This document shows positions 7,822 through 15,962 of a stretch of 42,270 bases of DNA, one piece after another; the first letter of the stretch is position 1, and each line of letters starts with the position of its first letter. The notes under the pieces are model-generated. The model did not search any database. It saw nothing but the letters and a program-made list of their open reading frames with translations, and was not told where the DNA came from. The position numbers were made by a program, and so were the translations under genes. This DNA comes from Planctomycetaceae bacterium (GTDB lineage Bacteria > Planctomycetota > Planctomycetia > Pirellulales > Pirellulaceae), in NCBI GenBank assembly GCA_002862205.1, contig PKCN01000011.1, positions 1 to 42,270 on the forward strand, given 5' to 3'.

Positions 7822-9288
7822 ATGCTTGATCCATCGCTGCTTGCCGGTCAGAAACGTGGAACAGATTCTGATTCCAGTCGCGCAGTCGATGCTGCCGAAT
7901 TGGATATGCGATTAACGCAGTCAGATCTTGGTTTGCGGATGTTAGCCACGTTGGTTGAGTTGTTGACAACTCTCGACACACATACAGATCTTCCTGCCGC
8001 AGCAAATTATGTCAGTCGATTGACCAGAGAAATACTCTCTGCAAATCAGGTGATGGTGTTTTGGCGACGTGACTCGCAAAGCGGTCTCAAACGGGTAGGT
8101 GATGCGGGCGATCCGGGGCGTGCAGCGGATCCGGTACTTGACCACCTGGCACTGGCTGCCGCAGAGGAAACGGTTGTTCGCCGTGGGTACTTTTGCTGGA
8201 AAGATCCTTCCGCAGTGCAAATCGGTGGCCCGTCAGGAGATCGGGATGGGATGCTGGCCGTGGCACAGTTTGCACGTGCATGTGGTTCGAGTGTTGTCAG
8301 TGGTATCCCGCTTCAGTGCATCGGTCAGGATGCGTGTGGTGTCATGCTTGTACTGACAGAACAGCAGGATGATTCCGAGATGCTGTTGGAAACAGTTGTA
8401 GAGCCCATTGCACAAAAGCTGGAGAGCATCGAATCGACCCAGCCGAACTGGCTTGAACGGAAAGTCCGTGGCTGGCAAGGTACGTTCAGTCGGGGCAATC
8501 GACGCTTGATCGTTGCAGTGGGGGTGGTGTTGTTCACGATTGGCATGCTTCCGGTGCGTTACGTTGTTCCAGCCAACATTGAATTGCAAGCTGAGCAACG
8601 AAGATTTGTCGCAGTTCCGTTTGATGGGCCATTGCGGTCATCAACGGTTCGCCCGGGGGATCTTGTAAACGAAGGGGACCTGTTGGCGGAGATCGATCCA
8701 CGGGAATTGGAATATGAACTTTCGGGAGTCAATGCTGAATTGGAAAAAGCCCTGCAGGAAAAAAAAGCCAAGATGGTGGAACGCAATGTCGCCGGCAGCC
8801 AAATGGCGGAACTCGATTCACAACGGCTACGCAGCGAAGCAGACTTGCTGATGCTGCGTCGTCAGAATCTTGAAATTCGCAGTCCGATTACCGGCGTGAT
8901 TGTACGAGGGGATCTGGAGCGTTCGTGGGGCATGCCAATGATGCGAGGCGATACGCTCTTTGAGGTTGCCCCACTGGAAGTGATGCAGGTGGAAATCGCC
9001 ATTCCTGAACGGGAAATTCGGCACGTGCGAACCGGAATGACGGTCGATTTCTCCGTTGATGCCTTGCCCGACCGAGCACTGCAGGGAACGTTGCTTTGGA
9101 TTCATCCCCGTGCTGAACTGATTGAAAACGAGAATGTCTTCATTGCCCGCATGGAACTTGTAAATCCAGATTTGCTGTATCGACCCGGAATGCATGGCAG
9201 AGCCCGGATCAGAAGTGACCGACATCCCCTGATCTGGAATTACTTTCATAAGCCGTATTACGCCCTACGCCATTCACTGGGGTGGTGA
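7822..9288 (+). CDS. GAF domain - transmembrane helix - HlyD adaptor fusion, module A
   Basis: Predicted 488 residues. Residues about 30-205 form a cytoplasmic GAF-like domain (NYVSRLTREILSANQVMVFWR, SSVVSGIPLQ, ACGVMLVL). A single membrane helix at about 227-250 (LIVAVGVVLFTIGMLPVRYVV) leads into the periplasm. The periplasmic part is a HlyD-type adaptor: first lipoyl half FVAVPFDGPLRSSTVRPGDLV (about 258-298), a short coiled-coil hairpin, second half LEIRSPITGVIVRGDLE, and a beta-barrel ending YRPGMHGRARI. Classical HlyD has a short cytoplasmic tail, not a GAF domain, so this protein may let a cytoplasmic ligand control the periplasmic machine (inference). It lies only four bases before the M50 fusion gene. 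A one-domain counterpart of the GAF-GAF protein in module B. Confidence 0.85.
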   Translation: MLDPSLLAGQKRGTDSDSSRAVDAAELDMRLTQSDLGLRMLATLVELLTTLDTHTDLPAAANYVSRLTREILSANQVMVFWRRDSQSGLKRVGDAGDPGRAADPVLDHLALAAAEETVVRRGYFCWKDPSAVQIGGPSGDRDGMLAVAQFARACGSSVVSGIPLQCIGQDACGVMLVLTEQQDDSEMLLETVVEPIAQKLESIESTQPNWLERKVRGWQGTFSRGNRRLIVAVGVVLFTIGMLPVRYVVPANIELQAEQRRFVAVPFDGPLRSSTVRPGDLVNEGDLLAEIDPRELEYELSGVNAELEKALQEKKAKMVERNVAGSQMAELDSQRLRSEADLLMLRRQNLEIRSPITGVIVRGDLERSWGMPMMRGDTLFEVAPLEVMQVEIAIPEREIRHVRTGMTVDFSVDALPDRALQGTLLWIHPRAELIENENVFIARMELVNPDLLYRPGMHGRARIRSDRHPLIWNYFHKPYYALRHSLGW

Positions 9289-9292
9289 CCGG

Positions 9293-11479
9293 ATGCCAAA
9301 GCGTGACCTGAATACGATTGACCTTGTGCAACAAAAACTGCGTCTGGCAGAGGATGTGATGGTCTGGCCTGTTCGCGAGTGTGGCGAGCTTGTTTACCGC
9401 TTTGAAATTCCTTCGTTACATCAATTCTTTCGCGTTGGATATGCCGAGTATGTATTGATTTCGATGCTGGACGGGAAAACCACGCTTCCAGAAGCATGTG
9501 GGCTGGCTGCCTCTGAACTGGGGCCAGACGCACCGACAGCCGCTCAGGCATCGACAATCGCTCGCTGGCTGATCGATCATCAACTGGCTTGTCTGGAGGA
9601 TGAGCCTGCACCCGAGCGGATTGCAAAATTCCACAAAGGATCGCCTGATTCGTCACAGCAAGATGGTGCAAACAAAAATCGCCTGAGAGGATTGAATCCC
9701 TTTTGGTTGAAAGTACCCTTGCCAAAATCTGGAACATGGGTTCCCGCGTTAGCAGGCAAACTCAAACCTCTCTGTTCTATTTATGGTGCAGCCGCTTCAT
9801 TGCTGATCTGTTTCCTTGCAGCATGGCAGTTCACGATCCACTCTGATCAGTTTCTCAGCACCTCGGTGGAAGTGTTTCATCGATCCAACTGGATCTATCT
9901 GCTGTTCACTTGGGTTTTTCTCAAGTTTGTGCATGAACTAGCGCACGCTGTCGTCTGCACACAGACGGGTTCCGAGGTGAGTGAAGCAGGGCTGGTGTTC
10001 GTGCTCTTGGCGCCACTTGCTTACGTTGATGTGACAAGTTGTTGGCGTTTGACGAATCGGTGGAAAAGAATTGCTGTCGCTGCAGCGGGTATGTACATCG
10101 AGTTGGTGATTGCATCCATCGCATTTCTCGTGTGGTTGAATGTGACAAGCCTTCAGTCGAAGTTTTTGTTGGATAACGTCATCTGGATGGCTGGTGTTTC
10201 AACGCTGCTGTTCAATTTTAATGTGTTGATGCGTTTTGATGGCTACTGCATTCTTGCTGATCTTGTGGAAATTCCAAACCTCTACGGTGAATCCAGTCGA
10301 GCGGTCCAGAACCTGTTCCGCAGATTGATTGTGGGGCAGGCGTCTGAACCGAGTCACCTGCATGGGTGGCGACGAAAGTTTGTACTGTGGTACGGACTTG
10401 CCGCGCTAGCTTGGCGAATTTTTATCTGTGTGTCACTGACGATCGCCGCATCAGTCATGTTTTCTGGTGCCGGAATTTTACTTTCTCTGGTCGGCATCTA
10501 TTTGTGGTTTGCTGGTCCGCTTAGACGGCTCAGCAAGTTCTGGATGCTGCTCTGGCGTTCCGAGCCCGAGCGAGCCATCAGGTCAACTGTTTTCTCCATG
10601 ATTGGACTTGTTGCCCTCTACATCATGCTGTTTGTCGTTCCCTTTCCAACTGCGATCAAAGTGCCTGCCATCGTCGAATACACTCCCGCAACCATTGTGC
10701 GCAGCGGAGTCACCGGTTTTGTTCGCGAAATTCACGTCACGGAAGGCCAGCAGGTTGAATTGGGACAGACTCTGATGGAAATCGAAAATGATGAGCTGGT
10801 GAATCGACTTGAGCAACTTGAAATCAAAAAACAACAATGCGAAATCGAGATCTCGTTGGCTGTGGATGAACACAACGCAGCGCGGGCTTATGTGAATCGA
10901 CAGGTCTTGGGCTCACTGCTTGAACAGATCGATAATCTGAAGCGACAGGTTCAATGCATGAATGTGACAGCACCGCGTGCCGGAAGGATTGTTGTGCGTG
11001 ATCTGGATGGCCTGCTTGGCACATTTGTTGAAGAAGGTACTCAACTGATGAATGTTGCTGATGAAGCGAGCAAAGAAATCATTGCCATGGTGGGGCAACA
11101 GGAAATTGATGAAGTCAGGGCGTTGGTAAATGCTGAGGTCAATGTCTGTACCGCTGGGTGGAATTTATCGCCTGGAGTCCTTGAGGTGGTTGAGCCGCAG
11201 GCGACAGACACGCTGGCGTGGAAAGCACTGGCTGCGACCGAGGGAGGCCCCTTGCCGGTCCGGGAGTATCGTGACGACCAGGACACGGCTTCGTTACGTT
11301 TGCTGGAACCGCTGTTCCAGGCTAGGATCCAACCAACGGGGATCATGTCGACGGAGTTACCGGCTGGAATGCGTGTCACCGCCTCGATCGGATATCGTAC
11401 AGAAACCATTGCAACGCGCGCCAGTCACTGGGTCTCCCAGTGGTGGCAGGACGCAAAGGCACAGAGTCGCCGGGATTGA
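9293..11479 (+). CDS. PqqD-like / M50 site-2-type metalloprotease / HlyD fusion membrane protein, module A
   Basis: Predicted 728 residues. Residues about 20-105 resemble the PqqD winged-helix fold (FRVGYAEYVLISMLDGKTTLPEA), the peptide-binding element found in many modified-peptide systems. Several membrane helices follow, with the zinc motif HELAH (214-218) and the second M50 motif RFDGYCILADLVEIPN, whose Asp is residue 316. Both metal-binding motifs look intact, so the protease could be active within the membrane. After the last helix (about 440-455) comes a HlyD-type lipoyl domain (VRSGVTGFVREIHVTEGQQVELGQ), a short helical hairpin, APRAGRIVVRDL, and a beta-barrel to the C-terminus. It closes module A. 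It may cleave a leader or act as an inner-membrane platform (both inferred). Its paralogue lies at 15963-18200. Confidence 0.85.
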   Translation: MPKRDLNTIDLVQQKLRLAEDVMVWPVRECGELVYRFEIPSLHQFFRVGYAEYVLISMLDGKTTLPEACGLAASELGPDAPTAAQASTIARWLIDHQLACLEDEPAPERIAKFHKGSPDSSQQDGANKNRLRGLNPFWLKVPLPKSGTWVPALAGKLKPLCSIYGAAASLLICFLAAWQFTIHSDQFLSTSVEVFHRSNWIYLLFTWVFLKFVHELAHAVVCTQTGSEVSEAGLVFVLLAPLAYVDVTSCWRLTNRWKRIAVAAAGMYIELVIASIAFLVWLNVTSLQSKFLLDNVIWMAGVSTLLFNFNVLMRFDGYCILADLVEIPNLYGESSRAVQNLFRRLIVGQASEPSHLHGWRRKFVLWYGLAALAWRIFICVSLTIAASVMFSGAGILLSLVGIYLWFAGPLRRLSKFWMLLWRSEPERAIRSTVFSMIGLVALYIMLFVVPFPTAIKVPAIVEYTPATIVRSGVTGFVREIHVTEGQQVELGQTLMEIENDELVNRLEQLEIKKQQCEIEISLAVDEHNAARAYVNRQVLGSLLEQIDNLKRQVQCMNVTAPRAGRIVVRDLDGLLGTFVEEGTQLMNVADEASKEIIAMVGQQEIDEVRALVNAEVNVCTAGWNLSPGVLEVVEPQATDTLAWKALAATEGGPLPVREYRDDQDTASLRLLEPLFQARIQPTGIMSTELPAGMRVTASIGYRTETIATRASHWVSQWWQDAKAQSRRD

Positions 11480-11526
11480 GAACTCTGATGTGTCGATCGC
11501 ACAGAGTGGTTGAAAGCTGTGCCCAG

Positions 11527-11575
11527 GGGCGGTGTTTTCTGCCAAGGGCGGTGTTTTCTGCCAAGGGCGGTGTTT
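11527..11575. repeat. Three tandem copies of a 19-bp unit downstream of module A
   Basis: GGGCGGTGTTTTCTGCCAA starts at 11527, 11546 and 11565, the last copy being partial. It lies in the 128-bp gap between the convergent M50 gene and the small minus-strand gene, 48 bp after the M50 stop. No open frame and no convincing rho-independent terminator is associated with it. Function unknown. Confidence 0.85.
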
Positions 11576-11607
11576 CAACGGTTTGCAGTTGTCATCACTT
11601 TCATGAA

Positions 11608-11937
11608 TCAATCACCCTCAAAGATGGCATTCTTGATCGACTGAACGATTGATCGACGATTGGTCGATGACTGTGTCGCGCGATCCACATCGACACCAAG
11701 TACTTTTCCCAGCCGAATTGCCAAGTCCAGATCACGGACACCGTGGTATTGATTGGTCGCCCTGTTGGAAACATAAATGGTTTCAGCATCCGTCGTGTAG
11801 CCGGATTCAATGGCATCAGACATCTCCTGAATCCAGGCTTGTGGGACTCCCGAGTTGCGACATGTCTCTTCGTTCCAGATCTCGTCTCCGACACAGAGGT
11901 TCAAGATGGCTAGAGCACGGTGGCGTGGAATGGACAT
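11608..11937 (-). CDS. Small protein of unknown function (109 residues)
   Basis: I do not recognise this family. The start chosen is ATG 11937 (MSIPRHRALAILN). The frame can be extended to 12090, but that part is Arg/Ser/Pro-rich and looks non-coding. No clear ribosome binding site is visible. The protein is mixed alpha-helical, with no signal peptide or membrane helix. It has a hydrophobic N-terminal helix, a central GVPQAWIQEMSDAIESGY, then YHGVRDLDLAIRLGKVLGVDV, and a C-terminal helix SIVQSIKNAIFEGD. The gene lies 191 bp downstream of the other small minus-strand gene and is probably co-transcribed with it. The pair separates the two export modules. Confidence 0.65.
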   Translation of the reverse strand: MSIPRHRALAILNLCVGDEIWNEETCRNSGVPQAWIQEMSDAIESGYTTDAETIYVSNRATNQYHGVRDLDLAIRLGKVLGVDVDRATQSSTNRRSIVQSIKNAIFEGD

Positions 11938-12128
11938 GGGATCGATGGTGGCGTGGCTTGGGACGAGACGTTGTTGAGATACCCGGATGGGCACGGATGG
12001 GAATGAGTTCAGTTCATCATGGCTGTCATCGAAACGCTCTCTGCATGTCGATTCGGGATGGCTGGGACATTCTACCTGCCATGATCTCAACCTATCCCAA
12101 AGCGAGCGAGCATCAGCACTCTGCGGGT

Positions 12129-12536
12129 CTAATCTTTCGACGATTTGGCCAATGTTTGACGAGGCTTCCGCGGCGGCTTCGCGACGAGACGGATGATCGG
12201 AACCGTTTTTCGACCGCCGTGGAAGGTTCGCTTGCCGTCAATGGTGTGATCGAAAACAAAGACTCCACTGCTGTTGCCGCGCGGTGATACACGGAGGATG
12301 GCGGGATGACCGCATTCCAGGCATTGGACACGCAAGCCGTGGCTGTCCAGAAGTTGATGGATCGACTCCGCCAGCTCGCGATTACGCTCCAGTTCCTCGA
12401 ACGAACGGCCTACCAACTTGGAGAGCTGACCCTGAATTGCCATACGGATGGTGCGCTGCAGGCGATTGAGTTCCTGATTCAATTCCAGCAATGCCGTTTC
12501 GGCTTCTGCGGGGGAGATTGTCTGCGGAGCTGACAT
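12129..12536 (-). CDS. Protein of unknown function with helical N-terminus and Cys-pair (135 residues)
   Basis: I recognise no named family. Residues 8-65 are predicted to be a long amphipathic helix or helical hairpin (ALLELNQELNRLQRTIRMAI, FEELERNRELAESIHQLL). A compact C-terminal half contains C-L-E-C followed by GHPAILRVSPRG, VFVFDHTIDGKRTFHGG and a basic tail (AKPPRKPRQ). A single CxxC pair is not enough to claim a zinc ribbon. Start ATG 12536 has no strong ribosome binding site. The gene is divergent from the GAF-GAF-HlyD gene, and a perfect 17-bp-arm palindrome lies 76 bp upstream of its start, so the two transcription units may share control. Confidence 0.75.
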   Translation of the reverse strand: MSAPQTISPAEAETALLELNQELNRLQRTIRMAIQGQLSKLVGRSFEELERNRELAESIHQLLDSHGLRVQCLECGHPAILRVSPRGNSSGVFVFDHTIDGKRTFHGGRKTVPIIRLVAKPPRKPRQTLAKSSKD

Positions 12537-12611
12537 GCAGATGTTGCGAACGTTCGAAAAGGAGGGATACGGTTGGGTAGGGCGAGATTTTGAAAAGAAC
12601 GCCGGTTCTTA

Positions 12612-12646
12612 CTGGACATGTTATACAATTTGTATAACATGTCCAG
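12612..12646. promoter_or_regulatory. Perfect 35-bp palindrome (17-bp arms, 1-bp centre) between divergent genes
   Basis: CTGGACATGTTATACAA is followed by one T and its exact reverse complement. It lies in the 283-bp gap between the minus-strand gene starting at 12536 and module B starting at 12820. The inner part contains TATAC/GTATA, which resembles a -10 box in both directions. Perfect symmetry and position suggest an operator for a dimeric regulator or a bidirectional promoter. The lack of a T-tract argues against a terminator. The rest of the gap shows no other gene or repeat. Confidence 0.6.
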
Positions 12647-12819
12647 AGTGGAGTTTGTTCAGGAGCGTGCAATCCCGAGGAAATTTCAGAAAAATCAGTA
12701 AAATCGCCGGATGGATGAGGTTTTTCCCGCGTAGTTCAACGTGGCGGGAAAACCGCAAATTCACTAGTGTTTCGTTTTGTCCTATCCGTCCTCCCCTTTC
12801 GCACGATCGCTGAACGCCC

Positions 12820-14880
12820 ATGTCGGTCAATCAACAAACCGTCGAGGACACCAAGGCCCAAATCCGGGGGCTGGTGAACGAAATTGCCCAGCTGTCCAAA
12901 AGTGGGGCTACTGCAGAGGAGTTCTATCCGGAACTGCTTTCTCGCATCATTACAGCGTTGGCTGCTGCGGGGGGAGCGATTTGGTTGTTGGATGAGGATA
13001 GGCAACTCAGTCTGCAGTACCAGATCAATGCTGAACCGTCGATCCTGGATGACGAAACCGAAGATGCGATCCGTCATACTCGTTTGATTCAGCGCGTCGC
13101 CAACACGGGGCAGTCACTATTGGTTCCTCCGTATTCCGGGACCACCGATGGTGACGGTGAGGGTAACCCGACGGGATTCCTGCTCTGTCTGGGGGCCTTG
13201 CAGCATGATGGTCACAACGATGGCTTGATCGAGATCTTTCAGCGACCGGGAACCGCACCTGACACACAGAGAGGTTATCTTCGCTTTTTACAGCAGATGT
13301 GTGAATTGGCTGCTGAGTGGTTGCGAAGCCAGAAGTTGAGAACCTTGGGTGATCGTCAGACCTTGTGGCAGCAGGCTGATTCATTCGCCCGTGCCACGCA
13401 CGAATCGCTTGATTTGAAAGAGACGGCTTGCATTGTCGCCAATGAAGGCCGGCGTTTGATTGGTTGTGACCGTGTGAGTATTGCGATCAAAAAGGGGCGC
13501 AAATGCAAAGTCCAGGCGATCAGTGGACAAGACACGATCGAGAATCGTTCCAACATTGTCACTGCTTTGAACAATCTGGCGACGCGGGTTGTCGCTGCGG
13601 GTGAGCCATTGTGGCACGATGGAGCGACGGAGGATTTGCCACCGCAAATCGAGGAAGCGTTGGAAGATTACGTTGACCAGTCATACGGACGAAACATAGC
13701 GGTTTTGCCTCTCCGCGAGCCTGAGCGTCGTTTGGGGGTGGACAATGAGTCCGGAGCCGCGGGTGAGATTGATCGTGACAACGCGCATCGGGGTGAAGTG
13801 ATTGGTGCCTTGATTGTGGAGCAGATTGAAAGCGATATTCCAGAGGATGTGTTCCGTGCTCGCTGCGATCTGGTTTACGAACATGGCACCAGGGCCATTG
13901 CCAATTCACGGGCTTATTCCAATCTGTTTCTGATGCCGTTGTGGAGAACTTTGGGACGAGCCAGTTGGGTGCTCAGGGCCAGGACGCTACCCAAAACCAT
14001 TGGCGTTGTTGGATTATTGCTGACTGTGGTTCTTGGCCTGACCTTTGTCAAGAAAGACTTCAACCTCGAGGCAGAGGGAACACTGGTACCGTCCGAGAAA
14101 CGTGAGATCTTTGCACCCATCGACGGTGAGGTCATTGCCGTTAATTTCGACCATGACGATCCCGTTGAACAGAATGATATTCTGATTGAATTGCGGAATC
14201 GGGATATCGAAATTCAAATCGCTGATATCGAAGGGCAAATTCAAACCAACTTGGCGGAGCAAGCCAAGGTGCAAGGTCAGTTGAGTCGTCGTCAGCTTTT
14301 GAAACCGTCTGAGTTGCGGTCACTGCAAGCCGAGAAAAATGAATTGCTAACCAAAGATACGGTTCTGCAGCGAAAACTGCAGCTGCAGAGGGACCGTAAA
14401 GCGGAGTTGATGATCAGATCGCCCATTCAGGGTAGGGTCGTGTCCTGGGATGTCGAAAAAAATCTACGAATGCGACCGATCATGACAGGACAGGTGCTGA
14501 TGGAAGTAGCTGACCTCGAGCAAAATCTGGTGCTTGAGGTAGAGTTGCCGGAAAAGCGGGAAGGGCACCTCGACGAATACATTGCTCAGCAGGGTTTGAG
14601 CAACTTGGACCAATTGTCTGTCACCTATATCCTGGCAACTGACCCTGATGAACCCATGGATGCCACCCTGCTGATCGATAGCATTGCGAAGCGTGCTGAC
14701 GCAAATGAAGAACACGGAGCAGTGATCAAAATGCGGGTGAATCCAGACCAAGCGACACTTAGAAACCTGCAGCCTCGTCCTGGAGCCAAAGTGATCGCGA
14801 AGATCTACTGCGGTCGCCGCAGTAGTGGTTTTGTCTTTTTCCACGAAATCTATGAGTGGTGCCACAAGTTCTTCTTTTAG
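12820..14880 (+). CDS. GAF-GAF - transmembrane helix - HlyD adaptor fusion, module B
   Basis: Predicted 686 residues. An N-terminal helix leads into a first GAF-like domain (about 25-170: LLSRIITALAAAGGAIWLLDE) and a second (about 195-385: TACIVANEGRRLIGCDRVSIAI, RNIAVLPLREP, GALIVEQ). One membrane helix at about 390-411 (TIGVVGLLLTVVLGLTFV) passes to a HlyD-type adaptor. That part has the first lipoyl half REIFAPIDGEVIAVNFDHDD, a coiled-coil hairpin (about 465-530), the second half LMIRSPIQGRVVSWDVEKN, and a beta-barrel ending PRPGAKVIAKIYCG. The layout matches the module A protein at 7822-9288 with one extra GAF domain. It is the first gene of module B, 50 bp before the secreted adaptor. 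The cytoplasmic GAF domains could couple a small-molecule signal to export (inference). Start ATG 12820 has only a weak ribosome binding site. Confidence 0.85.
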   Translation: MSVNQQTVEDTKAQIRGLVNEIAQLSKSGATAEEFYPELLSRIITALAAAGGAIWLLDEDRQLSLQYQINAEPSILDDETEDAIRHTRLIQRVANTGQSLLVPPYSGTTDGDGEGNPTGFLLCLGALQHDGHNDGLIEIFQRPGTAPDTQRGYLRFLQQMCELAAEWLRSQKLRTLGDRQTLWQQADSFARATHESLDLKETACIVANEGRRLIGCDRVSIAIKKGRKCKVQAISGQDTIENRSNIVTALNNLATRVVAAGEPLWHDGATEDLPPQIEEALEDYVDQSYGRNIAVLPLREPERRLGVDNESGAAGEIDRDNAHRGEVIGALIVEQIESDIPEDVFRARCDLVYEHGTRAIANSRAYSNLFLMPLWRTLGRASWVLRARTLPKTIGVVGLLLTVVLGLTFVKKDFNLEAEGTLVPSEKREIFAPIDGEVIAVNFDHDDPVEQNDILIELRNRDIEIQIADIEGQIQTNLAEQAKVQGQLSRRQLLKPSELRSLQAEKNELLTKDTVLQRKLQLQRDRKAELMIRSPIQGRVVSWDVEKNLRMRPIMTGQVLMEVADLEQNLVLEVELPEKREGHLDEYIAQQGLSNLDQLSVTYILATDPDEPMDATLLIDSIAKRADANEEHGAVIKMRVNPDQATLRNLQPRPGAKVIAKIYCGRRSSGFVFFHEIYEWCHKFFF

Positions 14881-14918
14881 AACGAAGCCACTTCTGCCAA
14901 CCAATATCTATCTTTTCC

Positions 14919-14922
14919 GGAG
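14919..14922 (+). promoter_or_regulatory. Ribosome binding site deciding the start of the module B secreted adaptor
   Basis: GGAG lies eight bases before ATG 14931. That start gives a clean signal peptide. The in-frame ATG at 14856 would overlap the previous gene and hide the signal peptide behind 25 residues. Confidence 0.7.
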
Positions 14923-14930
14923 TTTTCAAG

Positions 14931-15854
14931 ATGCGGTTTACATTATCTGTTTTGTATCTCGCTATCGCCACAACGATTCCTGCATTTGCACAGCAGGCGG
15001 CGGTTTCGAAGCAAGCACTTGAGGTAGAAAACTGTGTGGTGCAGTACATCAACAAGGTCGATGTTCCAGCGAGAGCTGAGGGGACGCTGACTGAGTTGAA
15101 AGTGGATGAAGGGGTCAACGTTGCCAAAGATGAAATACTTGCGATCATCGATGATACGGCAGCCAAAATCACTGTGTCGCTAAAAGAGGCGGAGGAAAAA
15201 GAGGCCATTCTGAATGCGACCAATGAAGTCAATCTGAATGATGCCAAGAACAGCGAAGAGCTTGCCAAGGCTGAGGCCGAGGCCTACGAGGAACTGCGAC
15301 GTGAGCGGGCCATTCCCTATTGGGAGCTCGAAAAGAAAAAACTCGAAGCTGAGCGCGCGCTCCTGCGGATTGATCTTGCCGAAATGCAAAAGAGCATTGC
15401 TCAGGTGCAGGCGTTTGGGAAGAGACAGGAACTGGCCTTGGCAAAGTACGAATTGGAACGCCGTAAAGTGGTTGCTCCGTGGGATGGGTTCATCGAATCC
15501 AGACGGGCACAGCTTGGTGAGTGGGTTCAGCCGGGGACACCTCTTCTGACCCTGATTCAGATGGACAAGTTGCGGGTTGAAGGGGACATCGACGCGTTGG
15601 CATCCCGAAAAGTTGTCAAAGGTACAAAAGTCGAAGTTCGTATTTTTGATAAAAACTCAAGCTCAAGTTCAAGCTCAAGTTCAAGCTCAAGTTCAAGCTC
15701 GGAGCAAAAGCCAATTGAGGGAACCTTGGGCTATGTGAGTATGGAGGTCGACTTGAACAGCCGGCATCGGGTTTGGGTGGAAATCGACAATGTCAAAGAT
15801 GATGGTGTCTGGCGTTACAAGCCAGGGATGACAGCAGAAATCACAATTCCCTGA
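14931..15854 (+). CDS. Secreted HlyD/RND-type periplasmic adaptor with poly-serine tract, module B
   Basis: Predicted 307 residues. The signal peptide MRFTLSVLYLAIATTIPAFA is cleaved before QQ. A lipoyl first half follows (NKVDVPARAEGTLTELKVDE), then a long acidic coiled-coil hairpin (about 80-175, rich in EAE and KKLEAER) and the second half RRKVVAPWDGFIESRRAQLGEWV. A beta-barrel ends YKPGMTAEITIP. Fifteen consecutive serines (243-257) interrupt the barrel between KVEVRIFDKN and EQKPIEGTLG, probably as a flexible loop. This is the module B counterpart of the adaptor at 6935-7795. It would bridge an inner-membrane component to a TolC channel, but module B has no channel of its own and may share that of module A (inference). 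Confidence 0.85.
   Translation: MRFTLSVLYLAIATTIPAFAQQAAVSKQALEVENCVVQYINKVDVPARAEGTLTELKVDEGVNVAKDEILAIIDDTAAKITVSLKEAEEKEAILNATNEVNLNDAKNSEELAKAEAEAYEELRRERAIPYWELEKKKLEAERALLRIDLAEMQKSIAQVQAFGKRQELALAKYELERRKVVAPWDGFIESRRAQLGEWVQPGTPLLTLIQMDKLRVEGDIDALASRKVVKGTKVEVRIFDKNSSSSSSSSSSSSSSSEQKPIEGTLGYVSMEVDLNSRHRVWVEIDNVKDDGVWRYKPGMTAEITIP
15657..15701 (+). repeat. 12-bp coding microsatellite encoding 15 serines
   Basis: Alternating AGC/TCA/AGT/TCA codons form a nearly perfect repeat of AGCTCAAGTTCA across 45 bp. Any gain or loss of a 12-bp or 3-bp unit keeps the frame, so length variation would change only the serine loop of the adaptor. Confidence 0.9.
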
Positions 15855-15962
15855 TCGCTTCTTTCACTCACCGATCAACCTCCAGTTACAACGTTCCAAT
15901 CTTTTTGAGAATCACTCCTTCGCTCTGAATTCTATTCGCAAAGATAATTTGTATCGCGTTTC

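Noticed and set aside
11938-12090. Longer start for the small minus-strand gene ending at 11608
   Set aside because: The extra 51 residues are low in structure and rich in Arg, Ser and Pro, unlike the rest of the protein.
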